Below the pieces are notes generated by a model that was not told where the DNA came from, ran no database searches, and was given only the letters and a program-made list of their open reading frames with translations. A program made the translations under genes and the position numbers. A stretch of 64,000 nt of DNA from Neisseriaceae bacterium (GTDB lineage Bacteria; Pseudomonadota; Gammaproteobacteria; Burkholderiales; Neisseriaceae): positions 1 to 64,000 of the forward strand of contig JAGBKK010000031.1 in the NCBI GenBank assembly GCA_017934045.1, read 5' to 3'. Each line of letters starts with the position of its first letter. Position 1 is the stretch's first letter. Positions 35,733 to 45,758 of this stretch are shown here, piece after piece.

Positions 35733-37043
35733 TTATGCACGACCACGCAAAACCGTCATATACGCAGGTTTTAACATCACTTCTTCTAAATACCACGCAA
35801 AATAACTGGGCTGCAAGGGATTGACCAGTGGAATGGTGGGGGTTAAATCGCCCTTGCCGTTAAATTCGACCAGCATAGCCTCGCCTTCTCGCACCAATAA
35901 TGGGCAGGAAGTGTAACCGTCAAATAATGCGTCAGGGGCTTGTCCATTCATTGTGCGAATGAGATTATGCACCACCACAGGCGTGCTTTTTTTCACCGTG
36001 GCAGCGGTTTTGCCACGCACCGTGCCATTCACATCACCCAAACCAAAAATATTCGGATATTTACTGTGTTGCAGGGTTTCAGAATGCACATTTAACCAGC
36101 CATTTGCATTGGCTAAATCGCTGTTTTTAAATACCACATCAGGGGCATACATTGGTGGCACAATATGAATAAAATCATAGTGTTCGGACGATTGTTCGCC
36201 TGTTTCAGGCTGCCTGAAATAAGCGGTTTGTTTGTCCATATCCACCCCCACTAATTGATGATGATAATGCACTTGTGGGGCAACTTCCAAAGTTTTCCAT
36301 AATGCCAAAACTTTGTCTGCCACAGGTTTAACGCTGAAAATTGTGGTTTTTGGGGCGAAAAAATCCACTTGTGAAGCCCCAGCCGTGCCTGCTTGACGAA
36401 TGCGGTCGGCTAACATAAAAGTCATTTTTAAAGGTGCGCCTGCACATTTCATATCGGTTGGGGCAAGCGTCATAATGGCTCGACCGCCTTTTTTGCGGAA
36501 AGCGTCCATCGCATGCCAACTTGCCATTGCCGTTTCTGGGCTGTGATACACGCTGGCTAAACCATTCTGACCAAAGGATAAAATATCCAAGCCCTCAATT
36601 TCATCATACGCCAAACGCAAACCCGTGGCGACAATCAGATAATCATAAGGCAATTTATTACCGCTGTGGGTGATGACCATTTGTGCGTCAGGCTGAATTT
36701 CTGCCGCCGCTTCCTGAATCCAACGCACGCCTTTGGGGATTAACTTATCGTTGTTGGCTTTGACCATATTGGTATCACGCCACACGCCTGTGGCAACCAA
36801 GGTGTAACCTGGTTGATAATTGTGTTCCCATTTGCCATCGACCATTGTAATTTGGGCATTGGGCAGTTGGCGACGCAAACGATGAGCCGCTGCCAAGCCT
36901 GCCAAACCACAACCCAAAATCACAATGCGTGCATTTTTTTGAGAAGTTTCCGCTTGAATGGTGCTAAACGGCAAAGCCGCCGCCGCTACCCCTGCTGCCG
37001 TAAATTGTAAAAATTGACGGCGATTGATGGAAAAGTCTTTCAT
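35733..37043 (-). CDS. Tat-exported NAD(P)/FAD-dependent oxidoreductase, sulfide:quinone reductase-like
   Basis: The 436-residue protein has a Tat signal (NRRQFLQFTAAG, residues 7-18), the FAD motif VILGCGLAGLAAAHRLRRQ and the SQR-like Cys segments DMKCAGAPLKMTF and YTSCPLLVREGEAML. It resembles periplasmic sulfide dehydrogenase or SQR-type flavoproteins; whether it oxidises sulfide is not shown by the sequence. A DUS near 36205 encodes YFRQPETGE. A small membrane protein gene follows. The upstream gap (37044-37199) is very AT-rich, with repeated CAATAT and no clear operator. Confidence 0.85.
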   Translation of the reverse strand: MKDFSINRRQFLQFTAAGVAAAALPFSTIQAETSQKNARIVILGCGLAGLAAAHRLRRQLPNAQITMVDGKWEHNYQPGYTLVATGVWRDTNMVKANNDKLIPKGVRWIQEAAAEIQPDAQMVITHSGNKLPYDYLIVATGLRLAYDEIEGLDILSFGQNGLASVYHSPETAMASWHAMDAFRKKGGRAIMTLAPTDMKCAGAPLKMTFMLADRIRQAGTAGASQVDFFAPKTTIFSVKPVADKVLALWKTLEVAPQVHYHHQLVGVDMDKQTAYFRQPETGEQSSEHYDFIHIVPPMYAPDVVFKNSDLANANGWLNVHSETLQHSKYPNIFGLGDVNGTVRGKTAATVKKSTPVVVHNLIRTMNGQAPDALFDGYTSCPLLVREGEAMLVEFNGKGDLTPTIPLVNPLQPSYFAWYLEEVMLKPAYMTVLRGRA

Positions 37044-37199
37044 AACGATTTTCCTTTATTCTGTTTTAACTCATTGGTTTTATGCGTGTTTTATAAATAA
37101 TGTCAATACGATGAATTTATATAAGTATAATATAATATTCAATATAATTCAATAGTCAATATTAAATAATCAGGTTGTTTTGTTTGTGATTATTTATAG

Positions 37200-38249
37200 T
37201 TAATGATTGCTTGCATTGTGCTTTTCAGGGAGCATTTCATTTAAGGCGTTCATCACCATATCAGGGGTTAATTTTTCCAAACAATCGGTATGTCCCAACG
37301 GGCAGGTGCGTTCAAAACACGGACTGCACGGCATATTCAGCGACAAAATGCGCGCTTTATTCGATAAAGGGGGCGTATGATCTGGACTGGACGAACCATA
37401 AATGGCAATCAAAGGTAAATCGAGTGCGGCGGCAATGTGCATTAAACCTGAATCGTTGCAAATCACCGCATTCGACAGTGCCAATAAATCCACCGCTTCA
37501 TCTAATGAAGTTTTACCGCACAAACTTATGCCGATACCGCCTGATTGTTCGATAATTTGCTCTGCGGTGTCTGCGTCTTTATTCGAACCAAAATACCAAA
37601 CCTGATAGCCTTGATCCACACAGCGTTGGGCGGTTTTGGCAAAATGATGCACTCGCCAGCGTTTGGCATCGCCATATTCCGCACCAGGACACATCGCAAT
37701 AATGGGTTTATCGGTATTTAACTGAAATTTTTTCAGGCAGCCTTGTTGATTTTCGGTATTTGCCACCAAATGCGGTTGTGGCACGCTTTGCGGTATGCGG
37801 TCGGAAGATGAAAATGCCAAAGAAGCAAAACGATCCACCATTTTCGGCAACCGCAATTCGTCCAAAATGCGAATGTCGTTGAGTAAGCCGTAGCGATTTT
37901 CGCCCACAAAACCTGTGCGTTTGGGAATTTTGGCAAAATAGGGTACCAAAGCAGATTTCAACGAACCTGGCAAAACAATCGCTTGTGTGTAATGATTTTG
38001 GCGTAATTGTCTCCCTAAACGGTATCGTGCAAAAATTTTAATATCGCCGTGCAGAAAAGGATTTTCAATGGTGTGATTGATTTCAGGCATGCGTTTCATC
38101 ACTGCCAAAGACCATTTGGGGGCAAAGACATCAATCACCGCTTGTGGGTATTGACGGCGTAATAACATCAACAAGGGTTGTGCCATAACGCAATCGCCAA
38201 TCCAAGAGGGGGCAATAATTAACATTTTGTGCGAATCGTTTGACATCAT
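37200..38249 (-). CDS. waaF: ADP-heptose:LPS heptosyltransferase II
   Basis: Adds the second heptose to the LPS or LOS inner core. The 349-residue GT9 protein has MLIIAPSWIGDCVMAQPLL, CPGAEYGDAKRWR, NDSGLMHIAAALDLPLIAIYG and the Cys-containing tail MPCSPCFERTCPLGHTDC typical of WaaF. There are two possible ATG codons (38249, 38246). No other LPS gene is adjacent. Confidence 0.93.
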   Translation of the reverse strand: MMSNDSHKMLIIAPSWIGDCVMAQPLLMLLRRQYPQAVIDVFAPKWSLAVMKRMPEINHTIENPFLHGDIKIFARYRLGRQLRQNHYTQAIVLPGSLKSALVPYFAKIPKRTGFVGENRYGLLNDIRILDELRLPKMVDRFASLAFSSSDRIPQSVPQPHLVANTENQQGCLKKFQLNTDKPIIAMCPGAEYGDAKRWRVHHFAKTAQRCVDQGYQVWYFGSNKDADTAEQIIEQSGGIGISLCGKTSLDEAVDLLALSNAVICNDSGLMHIAAALDLPLIAIYGSSSPDHTPPLSNKARILSLNMPCSPCFERTCPLGHTDCLEKLTPDMVMNALNEMLPEKHNASNH

Positions 38250-38345
38250 CGGTGAGACGGAAAGTTATTGGAAAAAAACATTATACGCTGTTATTGCCCA
38301 AGCACTTCAAAATTATCAATAGCAGACGACAGATGAAACGGTTAT

Positions 38346-39284
38346 TCAGGCTGCCTGAAAATGTTTTATTTGCCAACAGCGGTGAATTTTTTTATTGCGA
38401 AAGTCAAGCGGTACGGATTGTGCGGATATATCCTTAACGCTATATTTTTCGCTGATTTCATTGGCTAATTTGAAGGTGCGTAAATTATTAGAAAAATACA
38501 AAACGCCATTTGGCGATAATAATTTCATTGCTTGTTTAATCAATAAAATATGGTCGCGTTGTATATCGAATGAGTTTGCCATTTTTTTGCTATTGGAAAA
38601 TGACGGTGGGTCAATGACGATTAAGTCAAATTGTTTGTTGGTTTGTTGTAAATAGGTTAATACATTTTCTCGAATAATAATATGTTGTTTTATATTGATA
38701 TTATTGAGTTTGAAATTCTTTTCTGCCCATTCGCAATATGAATTAGATAAATCCACAGTTTCACTGTAAATTGCACCGCCTAATGCGGCATAAACGGTGA
38801 AACTGCCTGTATAAGCAAATAAATTCAAAAAGCGTTTGCCTGCCGCTTCGTTTTTAATTCGCAATCGCGTATTTCTGTGGTCTAAAAATAAACCTGTGTC
38901 TAAATATTTATCTAAATTCACCCAAAAGGGTATGCCGTTTTCGCTAACAATAAAATCTTCACCCAAAATACCTGTTTTTTGATATTGCTCATCGCCTTTT
39001 TGTTTTTGACGCACTTTATAATGCACTTTGTCTGGCGTGCAGTCGGTTGCCAGACACACTGACTGTACGGCGTTTTGTCGCTCTTCATCTGCTATGTTTT
39101 TATGCGGCGTGTGGTATTCATAAATCACGCGTTGATCGGCATAAATATCCACAGCAAAAGGAAATTCGGGAATATCCTTATCATAAATACGATAGGCATC
39201 AATATTTTGTTTTCGCATTAACTTACTGAAATGCTTGAAGTTTTTATTTATGCGATTGGTCAGAGCGGTAAAATCTTTATTCAT
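38346..39284 (-). CDS. SAM-dependent methyltransferase, RlmK-like (23S rRNA)
   Basis: The 312-residue protein matches the C-terminal domain of RlmKL (m7G2069 of 23S rRNA): YRIYDKDIPEFPFAVDIYAD, DHRNTRLRI, LNLFAYTGSFTVYAA and the catalytic-type IDPPSFSNSK. In E. coli this domain is fused to RlmL; here it stands alone, so the target is inferred. The gene ends inside a DUS, which supplies FQAA and the TGA. Confidence 0.85.
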   Translation of the reverse strand: MNKDFTALTNRINKNFKHFSKLMRKQNIDAYRIYDKDIPEFPFAVDIYADQRVIYEYHTPHKNIADEERQNAVQSVCLATDCTPDKVHYKVRQKQKGDEQYQKTGILGEDFIVSENGIPFWVNLDKYLDTGLFLDHRNTRLRIKNEAAGKRFLNLFAYTGSFTVYAALGGAIYSETVDLSNSYCEWAEKNFKLNNINIKQHIIIRENVLTYLQQTNKQFDLIVIDPPSFSNSKKMANSFDIQRDHILLIKQAMKLLSPNGVLYFSNNLRTFKLANEISEKYSVKDISAQSVPLDFRNKKIHRCWQIKHFQAA

Positions 39285-39371
39285 ATCAAATTATTTGTGG
39301 TTAATTAGTGATATAGTTTGTTTTCAGGCTGCCTGAAAAGGCTTATTTTACATTGATACGAAAGTTTTGCG

Positions 39372-40004
39372 ATGAATTTACACGATATTCGCCAAGATTA
39401 TGCCAAGCAAGAATTGTCGCTTAATGACTGTGCGGCGTTGCCGATGACGCAGTTTCAAGCGTGGTTGCAACAAGCAATGGACGCACAAGTGAATGAACCC
39501 ACGGCAATGAATGTGGCAACGGTTGATGAGTCAGGCAAGCCGTCCGCACGCATTGTGTTGCTGAAAGAAGTTGATGATGAAGGCTTTGTTTTTTTTACCA
39601 ATTATCAAAGTCATAAGGGTAGGGCGATTGCACATTGTCAATTTGTGGCATTGACTTTTTTCTGGCCAGAATTGGAACGACAAGTGCGTGTGGTGGGGGT
39701 GATTGAAAAATTAGACGATGAAAAATCTGATGAATATTTTGCGTCTCGTCCATACACCAGCCGCATTGGGGCGTGGGCAAGTCATCAAAGCGAGCCATTA
39801 GGCAGTAAAGAAGCTCTGATGGCAAGAGCCGCCATTATCGCTGCCAAACACCCATTAAATGTACCGCGTCCGCCACATTGGGGTGGCTATATTGTGCGTC
39901 CCGAAGAGATGGAATTTTGGCAAGGTCGCCCCAGCCGCTTGCACGATAGAATTTGTTATCGACAACACAAAGGGCAATGGACAAAAGAGCGATTATCACC
40001 CTAA
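39372..40004 (+). CDS. pdxH: Pyridoxamine 5'-phosphate oxidase
   Basis: FMN-dependent enzyme that forms pyridoxal 5'-phosphate. The 210-residue protein has the full-length pattern [36 protein letters not shown] and the C-terminal [10 protein letters not shown] and WTKERLSP. All typical family residues are present. The gene stands alone, divergent from the RlmK-like gene. Confidence 0.96.
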   Translation: MNLHDIRQDYAKQELSLNDCAALPMTQFQAWLQQAMDAQVNEPTAMNVATVDESGKPSARIVLLKEVDDEGFVFFTNYQSHKGRAIAHCQFVALTFFWPELERQVRVVGVIEKLDDEKSDEYFASRPYTSRIGAWASHQSEPLGSKEALMARAAIIAAKHPLNVPRPPHWGGYIVRPEEMEFWQGRPSRLHDRICYRQHKGQWTKERLSP

Positions 40005-40013
40005 CGCACTGAT

Positions 40014-40054
40014 TTGATTCATATCATATTTTTATTATTTCGTATTTTTATAAA
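40014..40054 (+). promoter_or_regulatory. Candidate FNR-type promoter of the lysine-rich protein gene
   Basis: TTGAT-TCAT-ATCAT (40014-40027) matches nine of ten positions of the FNR site TTGAT-N4-ATCAA. TATAAA at 40049-40054 places the expected transcription start near 40061-40062, about 41 bases from the centre of the site, the class II spacing. The start of the gene is about 110 bases further. Confidence 0.45.
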
Positions 40055-40174
40055 AAACATTGAATATCATACAGATAATCAATAATTGCTGATTGTGCGT
40101 CTATATTTTTATCTTGTCAAAAATTAAGAAAAATGATAAGGTTAGACACATTTTTGATAAACGGGAGCGGTGTA

Positions 40175-41014
40175 ATGTTGAATGTTTGGCGTAATTGGTT
40201 TATTGACCCTGAAAGTGGTTTGCCTTGGGCAACGGTGATGATGTTTCCTTGGTTGAAATATGGTGCAACGGAAAAACCAACCATATCAAGCAAAATCAAA
40301 ATAGAAATGCCACAAAAAATTCACAAAGCAACACCGAGTACCCCAAAAGCCAAAACAACGGTGTCCAAAAAAAGCACAAGCAGTAAAAGTAAATCGGCAA
40401 GTGTTACCGCGAAAAAAACATCTGTTCAAAGCAATTTGCCCATTAAAGCACCGAAAAACGCTTTGATACCTGTGGCTGTTGCAGAAAAAACAGTCGCTAA
40501 ACCCAAAACAACTGTTCAGAAAAAAACTGCAAGCACCAGCGTTCAATCCAATGAAAAGAAAGTGCTGACAGAAAAAAGTAAGGCAAAAACGCAAACCAAA
40601 GAAACGCTACCTTTGGATTTGCCTGTTGCGGTTTCTGAACCAACAAACAACACCAAAAAAACGGTAAGCAAGAAAGTGGAATTTTCTAATGAAAGCGAAG
40701 TCGTGGCATTGGCAAGTGAAAAAAAATTCACGCCAATTTCTACCGAAAAATTGCCGATTGAAGTGCAAAATTTAATCACCCAAACCAATCCATCTTCGCC
40801 CAAAGCACAAATTCGCGAAGTGATTGCACTGTTAAGTGCCAATGATTGGGTGTCCAGTGTCGCTTTGGCGGATAAACTGCAATACAAAGCCAGCCAGTTA
40901 GAAACCTTGCATTTAACGCCAATGGTCAATAGTGGGCAATTAGCGTTGCGTTATCCGCAAGAAATCAATCACCCTGAACAAGCGTATCGTACTGTAAATA
41001 AAGTAAAAAAATAA
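40175..41014 (+). CDS. Lysine-rich, histone H1-like protein with a folded C-terminal domain
   Basis: About 279 residues in three parts: a short conserved-looking N-terminus (MLNVWRNWFIDPESGLPWAT), a long low-complexity region rich in Lys, Ser, Thr and Ala (KKSTSSKSKSASVTAKK and similar, roughly residues 35-190), and a C-terminal segment of about 75 residues (VIALLSANDWVSSVALADKL) that looks like a winged helix. The ATG at 40175 has GGGAG upstream; the frame from 40133 does not. The middle resembles bacterial histone-H1-like proteins and could bind nucleic acid. Family not recognised. A terminator follows. Confidence 0.7.
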   Translation: MLNVWRNWFIDPESGLPWATVMMFPWLKYGATEKPTISSKIKIEMPQKIHKATPSTPKAKTTVSKKSTSSKSKSASVTAKKTSVQSNLPIKAPKNALIPVAVAEKTVAKPKTTVQKKTASTSVQSNEKKVLTEKSKAKTQTKETLPLDLPVAVSEPTNNTKKTVSKKVEFSNESEVVALASEKKFTPISTEKLPIEVQNLITQTNPSSPKAQIREVIALLSANDWVSSVALADKLQYKASQLETLHLTPMVNSGQLALRYPQEINHPEQAYRTVNKVKK

Positions 41015-41025
41015 TTGTTACAGAT

Positions 41026-41060
41026 AAAAAAACCTTGAATAATGTTTCAAGGTTTTTTTT
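41026..41060 (+). terminator. Rho-independent terminator after the lysine-rich gene
   Basis: AAAAAAACCTTGAA-TAATG-TTTCAAGGTTTTTTTT: a stem of about nine base pairs and a run of eight T leading into a DUS. Confidence 0.9.
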
Positions 41061-41079
41061 CAGGCAGCCTGAAAAGCAT

Positions 41080-41186
41080 TATAGTCGTTAAACTTCAAAA
41101 CACTAATGCGTTGGCTCGCCTTGCTGTATTATTTATACTGTCTGCGTCTCGCCGCCTGTTATTGTTTTTGAAGTTTAACGACTATA
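41080..41186. mobile_element. CREE copy G, TATAGTCGTTAAAC type
   Basis: A 107-bp intact copy, the best reference for this subfamily: core GCGTTGGCTCGCCTTGCTG, TATTATTTATACTGTCTGCG, CGCCGCCTG, then the right arm. It lies 75 bases upstream of aroQ and could contribute to its promoter. Confidence 0.92.
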
Positions 41187-41261
41187 AAATCGCATAAAGT
41201 CATAGACAAAACGCCCATTTTGCAGGAAAATGTCGGTATCTTTATGCGAATTGCGATGAAA

Positions 41262-41711
41262 ATGTCAAAAACGGTGCTTATTTTAAACGGTCCTAATTTG
41301 AATTTGTTAGGCACACGAGAGCCGCATATTTATGGGGCAGAAACATTGGCAGATGTTGAGCAACAACTTGCCGCACAAGCCAACGCTTTGGGCGTTGGTG
41401 TTGATTTTTTGCAAAGCAATTCGGAAGGGGTTTTAATCGATAAAATCCACGCCGCCAAAGATAACGGCGTGGGTTTTGTCATCATCAATCCTGGCGGACT
41501 GACGCATACCAGTGTCGCTCTGCGAGACGCATTTCTCGGCGTGGGCTTGCCCTTTGTCGAAGTGCATATTTCTAATGTTCATAAACGTGAACCGTTTCGC
41601 CGTCATTCTTATTTGTCGGATATTGCACAAGGTATGATTGCGGGTTTAGGTACCGCTGGATACGGTTATGCGTTGCAATTTGCCGTTAAATTTTTACAGG
41701 CAAATCAATAA
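41262..41711 (+). CDS. aroQ: 3-dehydroquinate dehydratase, type II
   Basis: Shikimate-pathway enzyme. About 149 residues: [20 protein letters not shown] at the N-terminus (catalytic Tyr and Arg region), [36 protein letters not shown]. The start at 41262 matches the family length; upstream Met codons (41220, 41244, 41256) would extend it. The next gene, accB, is 15 bases away, the common aroQ-accB-accC order. Confidence 0.95.
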   Translation: MSKTVLILNGPNLNLLGTREPHIYGAETLADVEQQLAAQANALGVGVDFLQSNSEGVLIDKIHAAKDNGVGFVIINPGGLTHTSVALRDAFLGVGLPFVEVHISNVHKREPFRRHSYLSDIAQGMIAGLGTAGYGYALQFAVKFLQANQ

Positions 41712-41726
41712 TTTAAGGATAATATA

Positions 41727-42194
41727 ATGGATTTACGCAAACTCAAAAAACTCATCGATTTGGTTGAAGAATCAGGCATTGCCGAGATTGAAGTTACCGA
41801 AGGTGAGGAAAAAGTGCGTATCACACGCACACAAGCTAATGCTCAACCTGCAATGTTTGCTCCGCCGCCGATGGCGTTTGCTGCTCCTGCTGCTCAACCT
41901 GCAGCCGCTCCTGCGGTTCAATCTGCTGCCGCTCCTGCAACTGAACAACCGCAAGCGTCTGGTCATACGATGACTTCGCCGATGGTGGGTACTTTCTATC
42001 GTAAGCCAAGCCCTGCTTCTCCTGCGTTTGTGGAAGTGGGTCAAAAAGTGAATGCGGGCGATACGGTGTGCATTATTGAAGCGATGAAGTTGATGAACGA
42101 AATCGAAGCCGATGTGTCTGGCACGATTAAAGCCATTTTGGTGAATGACGGAGAGCCTGTGGAATACGGTGCACCGTTGTTTGTGATTGAATAA
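41727..42194 (+). CDS. accB: Biotin carboxyl carrier protein of acetyl-CoA carboxylase
   Basis: Carries biotin between the carboxylase and transcarboxylase of fatty-acid synthesis. The 155-residue protein has an N-terminal helix, an Ala/Pro-rich linker (about 45-80) and a biotinyl domain with [12 protein letters not shown], whose Lys at about 121 is the biotin site. The site AAGGATAATATA precedes the ATG. The biotin supply gene bioB is at the start of the window. Confidence 0.96.
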   Translation: MDLRKLKKLIDLVEESGIAEIEVTEGEEKVRITRTQANAQPAMFAPPPMAFAAPAAQPAAAPAVQSAAAPATEQPQASGHTMTSPMVGTFYRKPSPASPAFVEVGQKVNAGDTVCIIEAMKLMNEIEADVSGTIKAILVNDGEPVEYGAPLFVIE

Positions 42195-42218
42195 TCTTTT
42201 CAGGCAGCCTGAACCACC

Positions 42219-42297
42219 GTAGGGTGGGCATTCTTGCCCACCGAAATTCCATTTAATTTTATCAGGCAAATGGTGGGCAGGAATGCCCACCCTACAA
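42219..42297. repeat. Pair of GGTGGGC hairpins in opposite orientation between accB and accC
   Basis: GGTGGGCATTCTTGCCCACC near 42224 and GGTGGGCAGGAATGCCCACC near 42271, almost reverse complements of each other, flanked by GTAGG and CCTAC and by DUS copies. The two could also pair with each other to form one long hairpin of about 75 bases in the accB-accC transcript. Confidence 0.7.
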
Positions 42298-42339
42298 TAA
42301 ATATTTCAGGCTGCCTGAAACTTTATCGGAAGAAATATT

Positions 42340-43710
42340 ATGGCTATGTTCAAAAAAATATTAGTAGCTAATCGTGGCGAGATTGCTTTGCGTGTGTTGC
42401 GTGCGTGTCGTGAAATTGGCGTGCGTTCGGTGATGGTGCATTCCGAAGCCGACCAAGACGCAATTTATGTTAAGTTGGCACACGAATCGGTGTGTATTGG
42501 TCCAGCACATTCTGCCAAAAGTTATTTGAATATTCCTGCGATTATTGCTGCCGCAGAAGTAACAGGGGCGGAAGCCATTCACCCAGGCTATGGCTTTCTG
42601 TCGGAAAACGCTGAATTTGCCGAACGCGTGGAACAATCAGGTTTTGTGTTTATCGGACCTCGTGCGGAAACCATTCGTTTAATGGGCGACAAAGTGTCTG
42701 CCAAGCGAGAAATGTTAGCCGCAGGCGTACCGTGCGTTCCTGGTTCAGACGGAGCGTTACCTGACGACCATAACGAAATCATCAAAATCGCACGCAAAGT
42801 GGGTTATCCCTTGATTATCAAAGCGTCAGGCGGCGGCGGCGGACGCGGTATGCGTGTGGTGGAAAAAGAAGAAGATTTAATCACTTCGGTGGAAACCACC
42901 AAAACCGAAGCAGGAGCGGCGTTTGGCAATCCCACCGTGTATATGGAACGCTACCTGCAAAAACCTCGCCACATTGAAATTCAAGTGTTGGCAGACGAAC
43001 ACGGCAACGCCATTTATTTGGGCGAACGCGACTGCTCCATGCAACGCCGTCATCAAAAAGTGATTGAAGAAGCCCCAGCACCTGGTATTACCGCCAAACA
43101 ACGCAAAGAAATCGGCGAAGCGTGCGTGGCTGCCTGCAAACGCATCGGTTATCGTGGGGCTGGCACTTTTGAGTTTTTGTATGAAAACGGCGAATTTTTC
43201 TTTATCGAAATGAACACCCGTGTGCAAGTCGAACACCCCGTAACCGAGTTAATCAGCGGTATCGATATTGTGCAAGAACAGTTACGAGTAGCCGCAGGTA
43301 TGCCGTTATCCGTTAGCCAAAAAGATGTGCATTTGCGTGGGCATGCGGTTGAATGCCGCATTAACGCCGAAGATCCGTTCAACTTTATGCCGTCTCCTGG
43401 CGTGATTGAACACTATCACTGTCCTGGTGGTCCTGGTATTCGCTTGGATACCCACTTGTATCAAGGCTATCGCATTCCGCCGTATTACGACAGTTTGGTT
43501 GCTAAACTGTGTGCGTATGGCGATTGTCGCCGTCAAGCCACCAACCGCATGCGTATGGCGTTGCGAGAATTTATGATTGATGGCATCAAAACCAACATTC
43601 CCCTACATTTGGAACTGATGGACGACCTGAATTTTCTCGAAGGCGGACAATCCATTCATTATTTGGAACAATGGTTATCCGAACGCAATGAAAAAGAGAA
43701 AAATCAATGA
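42340..43710 (+). CDS. accC: Biotin carboxylase subunit of acetyl-CoA carboxylase
   Basis: ATP-dependent carboxylation of biotin on AccB. The 456-residue protein has [20 protein letters not shown], the ATP-grasp loop [29 protein letters not shown] and [13 protein letters not shown]. Full length. The second Met (42346) is an alternative start. It overlaps prmA by four bases. Confidence 0.97.
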   Translation: MAMFKKILVANRGEIALRVLRACREIGVRSVMVHSEADQDAIYVKLAHESVCIGPAHSAKSYLNIPAIIAAAEVTGAEAIHPGYGFLSENAEFAERVEQSGFVFIGPRAETIRLMGDKVSAKREMLAAGVPCVPGSDGALPDDHNEIIKIARKVGYPLIIKASGGGGGRGMRVVEKEEDLITSVETTKTEAGAAFGNPTVYMERYLQKPRHIEIQVLADEHGNAIYLGERDCSMQRRHQKVIEEAPAPGITAKQRKEIGEACVAACKRIGYRGAGTFEFLYENGEFFFIEMNTRVQVEHPVTELISGIDIVQEQLRVAAGMPLSVSQKDVHLRGHAVECRINAEDPFNFMPSPGVIEHYHCPGGPGIRLDTHLYQGYRIPPYYDSLVAKLCAYGDCRRQATNRMRMALREFMIDGIKTNIPLHLELMDDLNFLEGGQSIHYLEQWLSERNEKEKNQ

Positions 43711-44591
43711 GTTATAAAGAAATCCGCACCGTTTTACCGTCCGAAATCGCTGAAAAACTATCAGACGCATTGATGGAAAACGGTGCATTAAGCAGTGCGA
43801 TTGAAGACGCATACGCAGGCACGCCAGACGAACAGCCCATTTTCGGCGAACCCAACGAACCCACCGCCGTGTGGGAACAATCGTTGGTGATTGCCTTATT
43901 TGACGATAAAGCGAATATCGATAGCATTTTTCAGGCAGCCTGTAACAGCATTCAAATCAAAACGCCTGAATATCAAATCCAAGAACTGCCCGAACAAGAC
44001 TGGGTGCGAATGACCCAAGCCCAATTTGACCCCATTCGCATATCCAACCGCCTGTGGATTGTGCCGTCTTGGCATGACGCACCTGATGACACCGCCATAA
44101 ACATTAAACTCGACCCAGGTTTAGCCTTTGGCACAGGCTCGCACCCCACCACACGCCTGTGTTTGCAATGGATAGACCAACACATTTGTGCGGACGATGA
44201 AGTATTAGATTACGGTTGCGGTTCAGGCATATTAGCCGTTGCCGCCTTAAAATTAGGTGCAAAATCCGCAGATGGTGTCGATATTGACCCACAAGCCGTA
44301 GAATCTGCCCAATTTAACGCCGAAAACAACAATGTCAAAGCCCAATTCAGGCTGCCTGAAAACTGCCCTGACAAACAATATAGCGTAGTTTTAGCCAATA
44401 TTTTAGCCAATCCATTGCGAATGTTAGGCGACTTACTCGCCAGCAAAACCAAAGTCGGCGGAACAATTGTACTATCAGGCATTTTGGCAGAACAAGCCGA
44501 TGAAATTTCAGGCATTTATCAACAATGGTTCGATATGAACAAACCCACGATTGACGACGGCTGGGCGTGTTTGAGTGGGGTGAAAAGATAA
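43707..44591 (+). CDS. prmA: Ribosomal protein L11 methyltransferase
   Basis: Trimethylates ribosomal protein L11. The 294-residue protein has the PrmA N-domain and the SAM domain with [38 protein letters not shown] and [14 protein letters not shown] complete DUS near 44346 encodes FRLPENC inside the SAM domain, and an arm-truncated one near 43931 encodes FQAACN. ATGA overlap with accC. Confidence 0.96.
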   Translation: MSYKEIRTVLPSEIAEKLSDALMENGALSSAIEDAYAGTPDEQPIFGEPNEPTAVWEQSLVIALFDDKANIDSIFQAACNSIQIKTPEYQIQELPEQDWVRMTQAQFDPIRISNRLWIVPSWHDAPDDTAINIKLDPGLAFGTGSHPTTRLCLQWIDQHICADDEVLDYGCGSGILAVAALKLGAKSADGVDIDPQAVESAQFNAENNNVKAQFRLPENCPDKQYSVVLANILANPLRMLGDLLASKTKVGGTIVLSGILAEQADEISGIYQQWFDMNKPTIDDGWACLSGVKR

Positions 44592-44609
44592 TTTCAGGCT
44601 GCCTGAAAC

Positions 44610-45494
44610 TTATTCTTCCACAGGGTCAATATGCACCATCACATCGGCAATATTTTCTATATTTAACAAGGCATTACGCACGGCAACGGCGATATTGTGT
44701 CCTGCGACCACGGTGAGATTGGCGGATACTTCAATGTGAATATCCACAAACACATTGTCGCCTGTTTTGCGGGTGCGTAGGTCGTGATAGCCCAAAACGC
44801 CTGACACGCTGGATACGGTTTTTTTAATATTTTCAATGGTTTCTCTATCTGCCGCCGCGTCTATTAAATCTTGCAGGGCGTGATAGGCAAATTTAATGCC
44901 CACACCGCCGACCATAGCACCGACAATCAACGCCGCCAAAGGGTCGAACAGGGGAACGCCCAACATTGCACCGATAATGCCGACAATCGCCACCATTGAC
45001 GAAGCAGCGTCTGACCTTGCATGCCACGCATTGGCAATCAATAAGCCTGAACGGGCTTTTTTTGCCATAGCCAGCATATAGCGAAACAGGCTTTCTTTGG
45101 CGATTAACGCCAACACAGCCACCCACAAAGCAGCGTGATGAACAGGGGTAGGGTTGGGGTGATAAAATTTCTGCACGGCAGAAAATATCATTACGCCACC
45201 GCCTACGGCAAGCAACAACCCCAAAGCCAAAGACGCGGCGTTTTCAAAACGGCGATGACCATAAGGGTGCTTGTCGTCCGCCGCTTGACGGCTAAAATGC
45301 GTGGCAAAAAGTGCCACCATATCCGACAGTAAATCGGATAAAGAATGCATGCCGTCCGACACCAAAGCCTGCGAATGGGCAAATAAACCCACCGTCATTT
45401 GCATTACCGCCAAAACCAAATTCACCCCCACACTCGCCCACACACTACGGCGTGCGGTGCGTTCGATAAGGGCTTGGGGGGTGGTTGTGTTCAT
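44610..45494 (-). CDS. Cation diffusion facilitator (FieF-like) transporter
   Basis: Proton-driven exporter of divalent metals. The 294-residue protein has six membrane helices, HSQALVSDGMHSLSDLLSD and AWHARSDAASSMVAIVG with the transport-site Asp and His residues, and a cytoplasmic domain. The first metal-site motif here is SDGMHSLSD, not the HxxxD of zinc-selective types, so iron or manganese is possible. It converges on prmA. Confidence 0.9.
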   Translation of the reverse strand: MNTTTPQALIERTARRSVWASVGVNLVLAVMQMTVGLFAHSQALVSDGMHSLSDLLSDMVALFATHFSRQAADDKHPYGHRRFENAASLALGLLLAVGGGVMIFSAVQKFYHPNPTPVHHAALWVAVLALIAKESLFRYMLAMAKKARSGLLIANAWHARSDAASSMVAIVGIIGAMLGVPLFDPLAALIVGAMVGGVGIKFAYHALQDLIDAAADRETIENIKKTVSSVSGVLGYHDLRTRKTGDNVFVDIHIEVSANLTVVAGHNIAVAVRNALLNIENIADVMVHIDPVEE

Positions 45495-45549
45495 TTTATA
45501 TAAGGCTTTCAGGCTGCCTGAAAAGCGATATTGTAGCCGATAATATAGG

Positions 45550-45656
45550 TATAGTCGTTAAACTTCAAAACACAAATGCGTATGCCGAGCCTTGTCGTAT
45601 TGTTGATACTGTCTGCCACGCACCGCCTTTTATTGTGTTGAAGTTTAACGACTATA
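45550..45656. mobile_element. CREE copy H, TATAGTCGTTAAAC type
   Basis: A 107-bp copy with a slightly different core (CGTATGCCGAGCCTTGTCG, TTGATACTGTCTGCCACG). Arms match each other. The gap 45495-45758 holds this element, two DUS, short AAC-GAA-GTT repeats and a terminator. Confidence 0.9.
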
Positions 45657-45705
45657 TTTGCGTTTCAGGCAGCCTGAAACGAAGTTCAACGAATGTAATG
45701 AAGTT

Positions 45706-45739
45706 AAAAAATCCCACGGCAGTGTGCTATGGGATTTTT
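45706..45739 (-). terminator. Terminator of the surface lipoprotein gene
   Basis: AAAAATCCCA ... TGGGATTTTT stem with a loop of about 14 bases, T tract on the minus strand, 20 bases past the stop at 45759. Confidence 0.7.
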
Positions 45740-45758
45740 GCTATCGAAAACAATATGA

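Noticed and set aside
37044..37199. CAATAT direct repeats upstream of the SQR-like flavoprotein as a sulfide-responsive operator
   Set aside because: The region is simply very AT-rich; half-sites are irregular and do not fit the known spacing of such operators.
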